A DNA stretch of 64,000 bases from Parapedobacter lycopersici (GTDB taxonomy: Bacteria > Bacteroidota > Bacteroidia > Sphingobacteriales > Sphingobacteriaceae), in NCBI RefSeq assembly GCF_024643285.1, contig NZ_JAMSLW010000003.1:310001-374000 (forward strand), in the 5' to 3' direction. The notes beneath the pieces were generated by a model. It was given only the letters and a program-made list of their open reading frames with translations, ran no database searches and was not told where the DNA came from. Shown piece after piece: positions 56,701 to 64,000 of this stretch. The position numbers and the translations under genes were made by a program. How positions within the stretch are numbered: the stretch's first letter is position 1; every line of letters begins with the position of its first letter.

Positions 56701-56721
56701 GTTTGTCGTTTAACGACCAAC
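56701..56721. promoter_or_regulatory. Palindromic operator upstream of the XRE gene
   Basis: Core GTCGTT-t-AACGAC (56705-56717) is perfect; the extended 21-bp site GTTTGTCGTTTAACGACCAA plus one base is matched at 9 of 10 positions per arm. A partly similar cGACaac/tGTCGTtg pair follows to 56767. Confidence 0.6.
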
Positions 56722-56855
56722 TTGTTATATTTGTATCAAATAGCGACAACAATGTGATGTGTCGTTGATGCATCGCTGTACGATGTCACTCGTTCGAAAT
56801 CCGCCAGATTTTACCCACGAGTTGACGATGGAGTCGCCCTGTTAGCTGGATTTTA

Positions 56856-56994
56856 TACCTTTGTATATATATCCAGTAGGGCGTCTTCCTATCAGACTTT
56901 TGTGGGTAACTCTCAACTTCGTGTAAGTTCGGGAGGGGGCTTCTGGCGGAGCCACGAGCGAAAGCATGGAGGGCGCCCTACTGGTTTTAACCAG
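56856..56994 (+). ncRNA. Candidate structured RNA with its own promoter
   Basis: A perfect TACCTTTG box (56856-56863) is followed by an 11-nt arm CCAGTAGGGCG (56873-56883). This pairs exactly with CGCCCTACTGG (56974-56984) about 90 nt later. Inside are small hairpins, for example AACTT-cgtgt-AAGTT near 56915 and a GAAA-tetraloop in GAGCGAAAGC. CTGGTTTTAACCAG follows. No ORF fits. The RNA would be about 115-125 nt long and closed by its ends; it does not match tRNA, tmRNA or SRP RNA motifs I know. Confidence 0.5.
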
Positions 56995-57048
56995 TTGGCC
57001 ACTTCCTTTGCTTTCGGAGTTGACATCGTTTCATAACCAAAACAGATT

Positions 57049-57183
57049 ATGAAAACGAACCAAAAACCGCCAAGCCATCCATTCCGCAAACTAACTGTGG
57101 GAGGTGTTGCTTTATGCAATACCCGGATAGCGCCCCAACCATTACCTAACCTAACAAAGAACGTTAAGCGAAATCCGGAATAA
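57049..57183 (+). CDS. Small protein with C-terminal KNVKRNPE (copy 1)
   Basis: A 44-codon ORF starting MKTNQKPPSHPFRK and ending PNLTKNVKRNPE. A second short ORF at 57460-57630 ends in the same octapeptide, and the two share GGVxL and Asn-x-x-Lys. The matching codons differ only at third (or synonymous) positions, which is good evidence for translation. Function unknown. Confidence 0.55.
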   Translation: MKTNQKPPSHPFRKLTVGGVALCNTRIAPQPLPNLTKNVKRNPE

Positions 57184-57459
57184 CTGAAAAACACAGCCTG
57201 GGGAGGGTAGGAGCCTGTAAAAAATAATGGCCTGCCTAGTATGGTGCCTGTCATATCGGCACCGATTCCCGGATGTAGCCGACCCCATGCCAAAAAAAGA
57301 AACAACGCGTTTGCTTATATTGGAACAGGTTCAGTTTAATAGGTTTCGCAAATTCTTTTAAAAGTAGAACCTAAATCCCATAAATCCAAATTTGGGTTAA
57401 AATAGCAACTGGTTTCTTAGGCATGGTGGTTTGGTTAATGTCAATTAATCCATGCGCCA

Positions 57460-57630
57460 ATGAACAGAATATTCGCACACAGTACCGGTATAACAGCCAC
57501 TCCAATAAACAAAAATAGGAGGGGAGTACGCACTTGTTTTGCCCTGGCTGGCGGTGTCGGATTGATTACAAGCGCTTGGGAAGTAAGTATCGCAAACCGA
57601 TATAAGAACGTGAAAAGGAACCCGGAATGA
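57460..57630 (+). CDS. Small protein with C-terminal KNVKRNPE (copy 2)
   Basis: A 56-codon ORF starting MNRIFAHSTGITAT and ending SIANRYKNVKRNPE. Homologous to the ORF at 57049-57183 over about 40 residues. The rest of this 1-kb region has no other gene. It ends 66 bp before the long TlpA frame begins. Confidence 0.55.
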   Translation: MNRIFAHSTGITATPINKNRRGVRTCFALAGGVGLITSAWEVSIANRYKNVKRNPE

Positions 57631-57790
57631 CCCGTGCGGCGAAAGCCGATACTGACCAAGCTAACCACTTAATTCCTTATACCTAAATACAACCAAATGA
57701 GTCAAAATTTACTTGAAGGGGAGGGGTGTGCCTTTTCCGAAAATATAAAATCGCACACAAAAAAACATAATGCGAGGATTTACATGAAGT

Positions 57791-58032
57791 CTTCGGCCAA
57801 TATTCGGGTAATGTTGCAGGCGGCTTCGACATTTGTTCGGGATTCCTTCGGGACTGCTTCGGGGATTCCTCGAAGCTCTTCGGAACGCAACGGATTGCAC
57901 TGCGAGCAGCCCCGAAGCGCTGTCGAAGCGGAGTCGAAGCCGACTCGAACAAAGGTCGAACAAGTCTCGAAGAGCAGTCGAAGCGCACTCGAACAACCCT
58001 CGAAGCACGCTCGAAGGGTAGTCGAAGAATAT
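57791..58032. repeat. 11-bp-period array with TTCG and TCGAA arms
   Basis: The right part (57923-58032) is ten consecutive 11-mers, each beginning TCGAA, such as TCGAAGCGGAG and TCGAAGAGCAG. The left part (57791-57867) has 11-mers with TTCG in the same phase, such as CTTCGGGACTG and CTTCGGGGATT, the inverse of the right-arm core. About 22 units in all, with a few degenerate ones. It has no stop codon in the TlpA frame but encodes low-complexity sequence there. It may act as an RNA hairpin or a binding-site array. Confidence 0.8.
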
Positions 58033-58088
58033 TTGAATACGGAATTAGTAGTTCACTCGCCCAGGTTTATTTCCAAGGGCGCTCGTGG

Positions 58089-58121
58089 AACCTGTGTAAC
58101 CTTACATGGGCTACACAGGTT
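58089..58121. promoter_or_regulatory. Perfect 10-bp inverted repeat before tlpA-like gene
   Basis: AACCTGTGTA (58089-58098) and TACACAGGTT (58112-58121) with a 13-nt loop, just before the probable GTG start. It could be a leader hairpin or an operator. Confidence 0.5.
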
Positions 58122-58125
58122 TCAT

Positions 58126-59493
58126 GTGTGCAGCCATTTGCGCAGGCCCCTGACCAACCCCACATGGGGCCTCGCATTTGGTGTTTTGCTTGTGCTACTG
58201 TTTGCTATAAGCAAACCGTCATTTGCCCAGCAAATGCCGGCACCGATTGCGATCGGCGAATATGCGCCCGATTTCCATGCAGATCAGTTGCTTAATAATC
58301 CTAATGGCGCGTTGAAACTCTCCGATTATACAGGCAAGTTAATAATCCTGGATTTCTGGGCGACCTGGTGCCAGCCATGTATTGCCAAAATTCCGGAAAT
58401 GGAGCGGCTGCAGCGGGAATTTGATGGGCGGCTGCAGTTTATCAGCGTAACAAGCCAAAGCCGAACTGAAATCCAACAGTTTCTGGACCGCAGGGAAAAA
58501 GGCCAGCGCACACCATCAAACATCCCATATATTGTGGAAGACAACCAGCTGAAAAATGCGTTTCCGCATGGTTCCATCCCGCACTATGTATGGCTAGCCG
58601 GAAACGGCAAGGTGCTGGCCATTACTGGATCAGAAGAGGTTAACGAGGCCAACATCCGGCAGATGCTGATCGAACCGGTTGCGTTGAAACAGAAAACGGA
58701 GTTGATTCGCCAATATGACCGACGCGAGCCGCTGCTGTTTGATATGGAAACGATAGCGGAAACCAATTTATTCTTTAACCGCGCACTGGTGGGCTATATT
58801 CCCGGTATTGGCGGAGGCATGGTGCAAACGATAACCAGCGACAGCACCAGTGAGTTCATTAAAGGACAGGGTAATTACCGACGCATTACCGTGCGGAATC
58901 AAAGCGTGGCGGGGCTATACCAGGTTGCCTTTAAGGATGGGAAGCGAAATTTTCGTTGGGAGAATACCATACTCAAGGTGCAGGAACCCGGTAAACTCTC
59001 TTCGGAAAAACACGGTGCTCCATATACGGAATGGCTGGCCGATGGTAATGGGTTCTGCTATGAACTGATTGTACCAAAGAACCAGGCACACCGCGCCTGG
59101 GATTTGATGAAGGAAGACCTCCGGCGCTGGTTTCCGCAATACACTGCGACAGTGGAAAAACGTGCAACACCCAGCATCTGCCTGGTGCGTACCACGGAAC
59201 CCGACCTCCTTAAATCAAAGGGCGGCGAGCCAATGGTTAACATGGGGCCATTCGGTGGCGAACTGCGCAACGTAAACCTCGGATATCTCGTGCTTGAACT
59301 GTATATCAAGGGGCTGAAAGTCCACAAAAAGCCGGTGATTAACCTGACGGGCTACCGCAATCCGGTGGACATGAAGATCAATGCAGACCTCTCCAGCCTG
59401 GAAAGTATCAATGGCGCGTTGGAGCCGTATGGACTGGCATTAGTAGAGCAGGATCACGAAGTGGAAAACCTGGTGATACGCGACAGCGAATAA
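58126..59493 (+). CDS. TlpA-like thioredoxin-fold protein with C-terminal DUF3738-like region
   Basis: The protein has about 455 residues. The probable starts are GTG 58126 or TTG 58138, followed by signal peptide LAFGVLLVLLFAISKPSFAQ. The thioredoxin domain (about 35-165) contains DFWATWCQPCIAKIPEMERL with the redox CxxC. The C-terminus (about 370-455) ends INADLSSLESINGALEPYGL and DUF3738-type strands. The open frame runs back to 57697 through the 11-bp array, but that part is not protein-like. It precedes SusC and SusD, a common Bacteroidota arrangement. Periplasmic. Confidence 0.75.
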   Translation: MCSHLRRPLTNPTWGLAFGVLLVLLFAISKPSFAQQMPAPIAIGEYAPDFHADQLLNNPNGALKLSDYTGKLIILDFWATWCQPCIAKIPEMERLQREFDGRLQFISVTSQSRTEIQQFLDRREKGQRTPSNIPYIVEDNQLKNAFPHGSIPHYVWLAGNGKVLAITGSEEVNEANIRQMLIEPVALKQKTELIRQYDRREPLLFDMETIAETNLFFNRALVGYIPGIGGGMVQTITSDSTSEFIKGQGNYRRITVRNQSVAGLYQVAFKDGKRNFRWENTILKVQEPGKLSSEKHGAPYTEWLADGNGFCYELIVPKNQAHRAWDLMKEDLRRWFPQYTATVEKRATPSICLVRTTEPDLLKSKGGEPMVNMGPFGGELRNVNLGYLVLELYIKGLKVHKKPVINLTGYRNPVDMKINADLSSLESINGALEPYGLALVEQDHEVENLVIRDSE

Positions 59494-59523
59494 CCTTTCT
59501 CATAACCTAAAGACTAATTAAAA

Positions 59524-62500
59524 ATGATGAAACCAATTGTTTTATTATTGGCGCTTTGCTTATCCCTGGGCGCGGCGGCACAGCAGGATATTGAAGGGAA
59601 AATCCTTTCCTCGGATTCGCGGGAACCATTAAGGGGTGTGAATATACATGCCATAGGCACGGATGCTGTTTGGCAAAGCGATAACAACGGTGCTTTTTCG
59701 CTGCGGAACATAAAGCCGGATAGCCGGCTGGAATTTACGTATGTAGGTTACCGCACGCTGCAACTTACTGCGGGTGCGCTCATCGACAATCCAATTGTAT
59801 TACTTTATGTCGAGGAGAGCCAACTGGAGGAAGTGCAGATTTCCACAGGCTACCAGCGGATTTCAAAAGAGCGGACTACCGGATCATACATCACGGTAGA
59901 TAATAAACTCCTGAACCGGACGGTGAATACAGACATTATCAGCAAGCTGGATGGCGTTGTGCCGGGGATGCTGTTTAACCGGAACAGCAACTTTAAGATC
60001 AACATCCGCGGGCAGAGCACGCTATTCTCCAACATGGAGCCGCTGATTGTGCTGGATAATTTTCCATTCGAAAGGGATATCCTGGATATCAATCCCAATG
60101 ACATTGAAAGCGTGACCGTGCTGAAAGATGCTGCTGCGGCAAGTATCTGGGGTGCCCGGGCGGCCAATGGCGTGATTGTATTGACCAGCAAGAAAGGCCG
60201 GCGCAACCAACCCTTGCAGATCGATTTCCGCAGTAACATCAGCATCGTGGAAAAGCCGGATATATACTATCAGCCCCGTATGTCGAGCGCGGATTTTATT
60301 GATATCGAGGAAATGCTTTTTGAACGGGGGGTATATGCATCCGCAGAAAACTCCATTTTGAAAACGCCGTATACACCGGTGGTGCAGTTGCTGATTGCGA
60401 AACGGGACGGGACAATGGATGCCGCATCGGTGGATGCGCAGCTGGCCCGCCTGAAACAGGCTGATATCCGTGACGACCTGAGCCGGTATGTTTACCGGAA
60501 AGAGATTAAACAGCAATACGCGCTTAACCTGAGCGGCGGAAGTAACATCAACCACTTTTATGTGTCGTTGGGTTATGACCAGAACCGCGACGAACTGGTG
60601 CGCAACGGCATGAAGCGGTTTTCATTGATGGCAAAGAATACGTTGTCATTGTGGAAGGACCGGCTGGAGGTGTATACCGGCCTTGAGCTGAGCAACCGGA
60701 TCGCGGCAAACCCGAATTCGGGAGCGGTGGGATTGGGAATGGGTGGGCAAAGCCGCTTATACCCCTATGCCAGCCTCATGGATGAATCGGGCAACTACGC
60801 CCGGACGGTGCGGAACTATGCACTGCCATTTATCGATGCTGCCTATGAACAGGGATTGCTCGACTGGAGTTACCGCCCGCTGGAGGGGGTATACCTGAAC
60901 GACCAATCGACCAAATACGCACAGTACCGTGTTAATACGGGTGTACAGGCGAAGATTTTGCCCGGGCTGGATGCGGGGTTGCTGTTCCAGTACATCAACG
61001 GCGCCAGCGATTACCGCAGGTACCGTTCGGTGGATACCTGGTACGCACGTGACATGATCAATAATTTAACAACGGTAAATGAAGACGGTTCGTTGACCCG
61101 GCCGATACCGTTGGGTGGTATTCTGGATAACAGCTATGGGCGGTCTGCGAGCTACAATTTCCGCGGGCAGCTGAACTTTGCCCGGGACGTCGCCGAGGGG
61201 CAGCACCTCACGGCAATGCTCGGCTATGAAGTGCGGGATAATCGGTATACGAGTAACTCCAGCCGGATGTATGGCTATAATGACAACCTGGCCATTGGCA
61301 CCAATGTGGATTTTGTGAACCGCTTTCCGCGGTATGTATACCCCGCATCGACTGCCGCCATTGCAAATAATCAGGAGGTTAGTGAACTCATTGACCGCTA
61401 CCGATCGGTATACGGGAATGTTTCCTATACGCTCCGCGGGCGCTACGTATTGTATGGCAGCGCCCGTTTGGATCAATCGAACCTGTTCGGGGTACGTACC
61501 AATCAGAAGGGGGTACCGCTGTGGTCGGCGGGTGCGGCGTATACCCTGTCATCGGAAGATTTTTACGGTATAGATTGGCTACCGTACCTGAAACTGCGGG
61601 CTTCCTACGGCTATAACGGCAACGCCAATAAATCGGTTACAGCGTATACCACCGTGCGCTATGACGACGGCCGCTTTACCCGGTCGCGGTTACCTTATGC
61701 GCGCATTACCAACCCTCCGAACCCGGAACTGCGGTGGGAAAAGGTAAAGGTGGTGAACCTGGGGGTGGATTTTGCGTTGCGTAAGAATATGATCAGCGGA
61801 ACGGTGGAATACTACCGGAAGAAGGGCCTCGACCTGATCGGCGAAACACCGTATGCTCCCTCTAGCGGTGTGCAGGAGTTTACCAGGAATTATGCGCATA
61901 CAAAAGGGCAGGGGATAGATGTGCAATTGCATAGCCAAAATACCCGTGGCCGGTTCGTATGGACGTCAGATGCGGTATTTTCCTGGGTGCAGGATGAGGT
62001 AACGCATTACCTGGCGGATCTATCGTCGGCATCAAGTTATGTTAACGCGGCACATCAGAATCCGGTAGTAGGCCGTCCGCAATTTTCGATATACAGTTTT
62101 GACTATGTCGGACTCGATGGACAGACGGGAAATCCGGTGGGTTACCTAAATGGTGAGCCGAGTGAGGATTACCTCGCTATCCTGTCAGGCAGTTCGCTGG
62201 ATGACCTGGTATTCCACGGAAGTGCCCGCCCCACATTTTTCGGCGGGCTGCGCAACACTTTTCAATGGAACCGGTTTTCGCTTTCGGCCAACGTGGTGTT
62301 CCGGGCAGGTTATTATTTCCGCCGGAGTACGGTAAACTTTGCTACGGTATGGCGCGGAACGGAACAGCATGGCGATTACGCGCTGCGCTGGCAGCAACCG
62401 GGCGATGAACGGCACACCGTGGTGCCGTCTATGCCGGAAACGGCCAACCCGGCCCGCGATCTTTTCTATGCCAATACAGGGGCTTTTGTGGAGCGGGGCG

Positions 62501-62712
62501 ATCATATCCGGCTACAGGATGTAAACCTTACCTACAGCCTGCCGGAACGGCTGGCGCAGGTGGCTCATGTGAAGGCGTTGGATGTGTACCTGTTTATGGA
62601 AAATCTGGGTGTCCTGTGGAAAGCGACGGACCTGGGTTTAGATCCGGACCATGCTTATGCGGATTACGTACCACCGCGCTCCATTGCACTGGGTATTAAT
62701 GTGAAATTTTAA
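59524..62712 (+). CDS. SusC/RagA-family TonB-dependent outer-membrane receptor
   Basis: A 1062-residue protein. Signal peptide ends LGAAAQ. The N-terminal CarboxypepD_reg-like domain has EGKILSSDSREPLRGVNIHA. The plug includes NVNGQ-type INIRGQSTLFSNMEPLIVLD and VLKDAAAASIWGARAANGVI, diagnostic for SusC. The barrel ends YVPPRSIALGINVKF. It imports a glycan or oligopeptide together with SusD; the substrate is unknown. Starts 30 bp after the TlpA-like stop. Confidence 0.93.
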   Translation: MMKPIVLLLALCLSLGAAAQQDIEGKILSSDSREPLRGVNIHAIGTDAVWQSDNNGAFSLRNIKPDSRLEFTYVGYRTLQLTAGALIDNPIVLLYVEESQLEEVQISTGYQRISKERTTGSYITVDNKLLNRTVNTDIISKLDGVVPGMLFNRNSNFKINIRGQSTLFSNMEPLIVLDNFPFERDILDINPNDIESVTVLKDAAAASIWGARAANGVIVLTSKKGRRNQPLQIDFRSNISIVEKPDIYYQPRMSSADFIDIEEMLFERGVYASAENSILKTPYTPVVQLLIAKRDGTMDAASVDAQLARLKQADIRDDLSRYVYRKEIKQQYALNLSGGSNINHFYVSLGYDQNRDELVRNGMKRFSLMAKNTLSLWKDRLEVYTGLELSNRIAANPNSGAVGLGMGGQSRLYPYASLMDESGNYARTVRNYALPFIDAAYEQGLLDWSYRPLEGVYLNDQSTKYAQYRVNTGVQAKILPGLDAGLLFQYINGASDYRRYRSVDTWYARDMINNLTTVNEDGSLTRPIPLGGILDNSYGRSASYNFRGQLNFARDVAEGQHLTAMLGYEVRDNRYTSNSSRMYGYNDNLAIGTNVDFVNRFPRYVYPASTAAIANNQEVSELIDRYRSVYGNVSYTLRGRYVLYGSARLDQSNLFGVRTNQKGVPLWSAGAAYTLSSEDFYGIDWLPYLKLRASYGYNGNANKSVTAYTTVRYDDGRFTRSRLPYARITNPPNPELRWEKVKVVNLGVDFALRKNMISGTVEYYRKKGLDLIGETPYAPSSGVQEFTRNYAHTKGQGIDVQLHSQNTRGRFVWTSDAVFSWVQDEVTHYLADLSSASSYVNAAHQNPVVGRPQFSIYSFDYVGLDGQTGNPVGYLNGEPSEDYLAILSGSSLDDLVFHGSARPTFFGGLRNTFQWNRFSLSANVVFRAGYYFRRSTVNFATVWRGTEQHGDYALRWQQPGDERHTVVPSMPETANPARDLFYANTGAFVERGDHIRLQDVNLTYSLPERLAQVAHVKALDVYLFMENLGVLWKATDLGLDPDHAYADYVPPRSIALGINVKF

Positions 62713-62721
62713 ACCTTACAA

Positions 62722-64000
62722 ATGAGATCAGTCATGAAAAATATACTTTTTGGTGTTTGCTGCCTATTCCTGTCATGCAGCGAAGGTTTTTTAGACGCCA
62801 AGCCTGATAAGGCGCTTGTAGTACCGGCCACGTTACAGGATTACCGGGCGTTGCTGGATGATTCGGAACAGCAGATCAGCCAAACTCCGGGGCTTACCGA
62901 ATTATCGACGGATGACTTATATTGCATAGATGGTTTTTGGGATACGGGAAACCTTACCCGGGGCAATGCGTATGTGTGGAAGGCGGATATTTATGCGGGA
63001 GAGGATGCTTTTATGGGCGGGGACTGGACCAAGATGTATGCGCAGGTATTGCGGATGAACGTGGTGTTAGAAGGGCTTAATGATATCGAACGGAACGACC
63101 GGAATGGTGCGCTTTACGACGAGCTGAAGGGCGAGTCATTGTTCTTCCGGGCATGGCATTTTTTTGCATTGCTGCAAAGCTTTTCCCTGCCGTATGATCC
63201 GGCCACGGCAAACCAGGATTTGGGAATTATATTAAAGCTGAGCGCGGACATTAACGAAAAGACCAACCGTGCGGATGTGGAAACCTCTTACCAGCGGGTG
63301 CTGGCCGATTTAACGGCTGCGGTGGAACTATTGCCACAGCAGACGGCTTATGTATCGCGGCCGAATTTAGCAGCTGCCTATGCGCTGCTGGCAAGGGTAT
63401 ACCTGAGCCGGTTCGACTATGAAAATGCTGGTAAATTCGCCAACTTAGCTTTGGAACAACAGGATGATCTGATGGATTTTAATATGCTTGACTTAAATGG
63501 AAGGTTTCCAGATCCGTTTACGGATGATAACCCGGAAATGATGCTCTATTCGATGCCGATTTTGTTTTCGTCAGCCTTTTTCCGGGAGGGGTATGTGGCC
63601 GATGAGCTTTATGCCGATTACCGGGAAAGTGACCTCAGAAAACCGATGTTTTTCAGCGAAGATGGGGAAGGCCATGCAAGGATTAAGGCGACTTATTATG
63701 CCAGTGATGTATTTCCGATGACGGGTTTAACAACTCCGGAACTTTACCTGATCAAAGCGGAATGCCTCGTCCGGGAGGGGCAGACCGATGCGGGGTTGAA
63801 TGTGTTGGACGACTTGTTGCGAACGCGTTGGGATACGGAGGCAGACTATTCACCCACAACGGCGTCAGATGATGAGGAAGCCCTGCGCATCGTTTTGACG
63901 GAGCGACGGAAGGAACTGGTGTTTAAAGGGCTGCGTTGGTATGATCTGCGGCGCTTGAATAAAGATCCCAGATTTGCGAAAACGTTGACCCGGACATACA
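62722..64000 (+). CDS. SusD/RagB-family lipoprotein, 3' end cut off by the window
   Basis: The frame is open from ATG 62722 (or 62734) to the window end, 426 codons. Lipobox LFLSC is followed by SEGFLDAKPDKALVVPATLQ. The TPR-like helices, PELYLIKAECLVREGQTDAG and a LTERRKELVFKGLRWYDLRR segment are SusD hallmarks. It starts 9 bp after susC and binds the substrate at the outer surface. Confidence 0.92.
   Translation, partial: MRSVMKNILFGVCCLFLSCSEGFLDAKPDKALVVPATLQDYRALLDDSEQQISQTPGLTELSTDDLYCIDGFWDTGNLTRGNAYVWKADIYAGEDAFMGGDWTKMYAQVLRMNVVLEGLNDIERNDRNGALYDELKGESLFFRAWHFFALLQSFSLPYDPATANQDLGIILKLSADINEKTNRADVETSYQRVLADLTAAVELLPQQTAYVSRPNLAAAYALLARVYLSRFDYENAGKFANLALEQQDDLMDFNMLDLNGRFPDPFTDDNPEMMLYSMPILFSSAFFREGYVADELYADYRESDLRKPMFFSEDGEGHARIKATYYASDVFPMTGLTTPELYLIKAECLVREGQTDAGLNVLDDLLRTRWDTEADYSPTTASDDEEALRIVLTERRKELVFKGLRWYDLRRLNKDPRFAKTLTRTY

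Noticed and set aside
56780-56810. tRNA gene suggested by GTTCGAAATCC
   Set aside because: No acceptor or anticodon stem can be built around it.
56913-57305. 130-codon minus-strand ORF with hydrophobic stretches
   Set aside because: It overlaps the candidate RNA and the short plus-strand ORF whose end shows synonymous-only changes; the minus frame is a by-product.
57441-57668. 75-codon minus-strand ORF
   Set aside because: It is the complement of the second short plus-strand ORF; codon differences between copies are silent on the plus strand only.
57791-58032. CRISPR array
   Set aside because: Units are 11 bp with no spacers, and no cas gene is present.

Overview
The window looks like a piece of a Bacteroidota chromosome, most likely a Sphingobacteriaceae-type soil or aquatic organism. 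The reasons are a SusC/SusD outer-membrane pair, many lipoproteins with a Bacteroidota-style lipobox, many AraC regulators, almost no Shine-Dalgarno sequences, and repeated promoter -7 boxes of the form TAnnTTTG (for example TTTG-N18-TATCTTTG before the metallo-beta-lactamase and TTG-N19-TAAATTTG before a VOC protein). No rRNA or tRNA gene and no CRISPR array was seen.

Layout. 0-3.7 kb: the 3' part of a dinB-type Y-family polymerase overlapping a second, dnaE-like polymerase. 3.7-31 kb: small stress, detoxification and envelope genes. These include VOC proteins, a GH-A clan glycosidase lipoprotein, four AraC regulators, an RclC-like DUF417 protein, an LLM flavin oxidoreductase, SDRs, RibD-C reductases, a DJ-1/PfpI protein, a pentapeptide-repeat protein, an ANT(6)-like nucleotidyltransferase with a GNAT gene, a subclass B1 metallo-beta-lactamase, a collagen-like lipoprotein and a penicillin-acylase-family lipoprotein. 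28.2-31.5 kb holds a reciprocal duplication: an intact beta-barrel gene beside a truncated DUF6624 paralogue, and an intact DUF6624 gene beside a truncated barrel pseudogene, with a palindrome at the breakpoints. 31.6-36.3 kb is a decaying contractile injection system (eCIS/phage-tail-like) locus. 36.6-40.4 kb has small lipoproteins, a CDGSH protein, one frameshifted pseudogene and a Panacea-domain gene.

40.5-46.1 kb is an imuA-imuB // dnaE2 mutasome cassette. Its divergent promoter region carries two copies of a CTAAT-N3-ATTAG operator, one next to each -7 box. With the first cassette, the window encodes two separate inducible-looking translesion polymerase sets.

46.3-56.7 kb is a defence island. 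It contains a MazG-like pyrophosphohydrolase overlapping a DUF2075 nuclease/helicase, then an AT-rich minus-strand block with DarTG (DNA ADP-ribosylation toxin-antitoxin) and an operon of XRE regulator, DUF6236-like protein, HNH-ParB-like fusion, SNF2 helicase and D12-class adenine methylase. I do not recognise that operon as a named system; it is the best candidate for an undescribed one.

56.8-64 kb: a gene-poor kilobase with a candidate structured RNA and two homologous short ORFs whose shared C-terminal codons differ only synonymously, then an 11-bp-period array of TTCG and TCGAA units, and then a TlpA-like thioredoxin, SusC and SusD operon that runs off the window.
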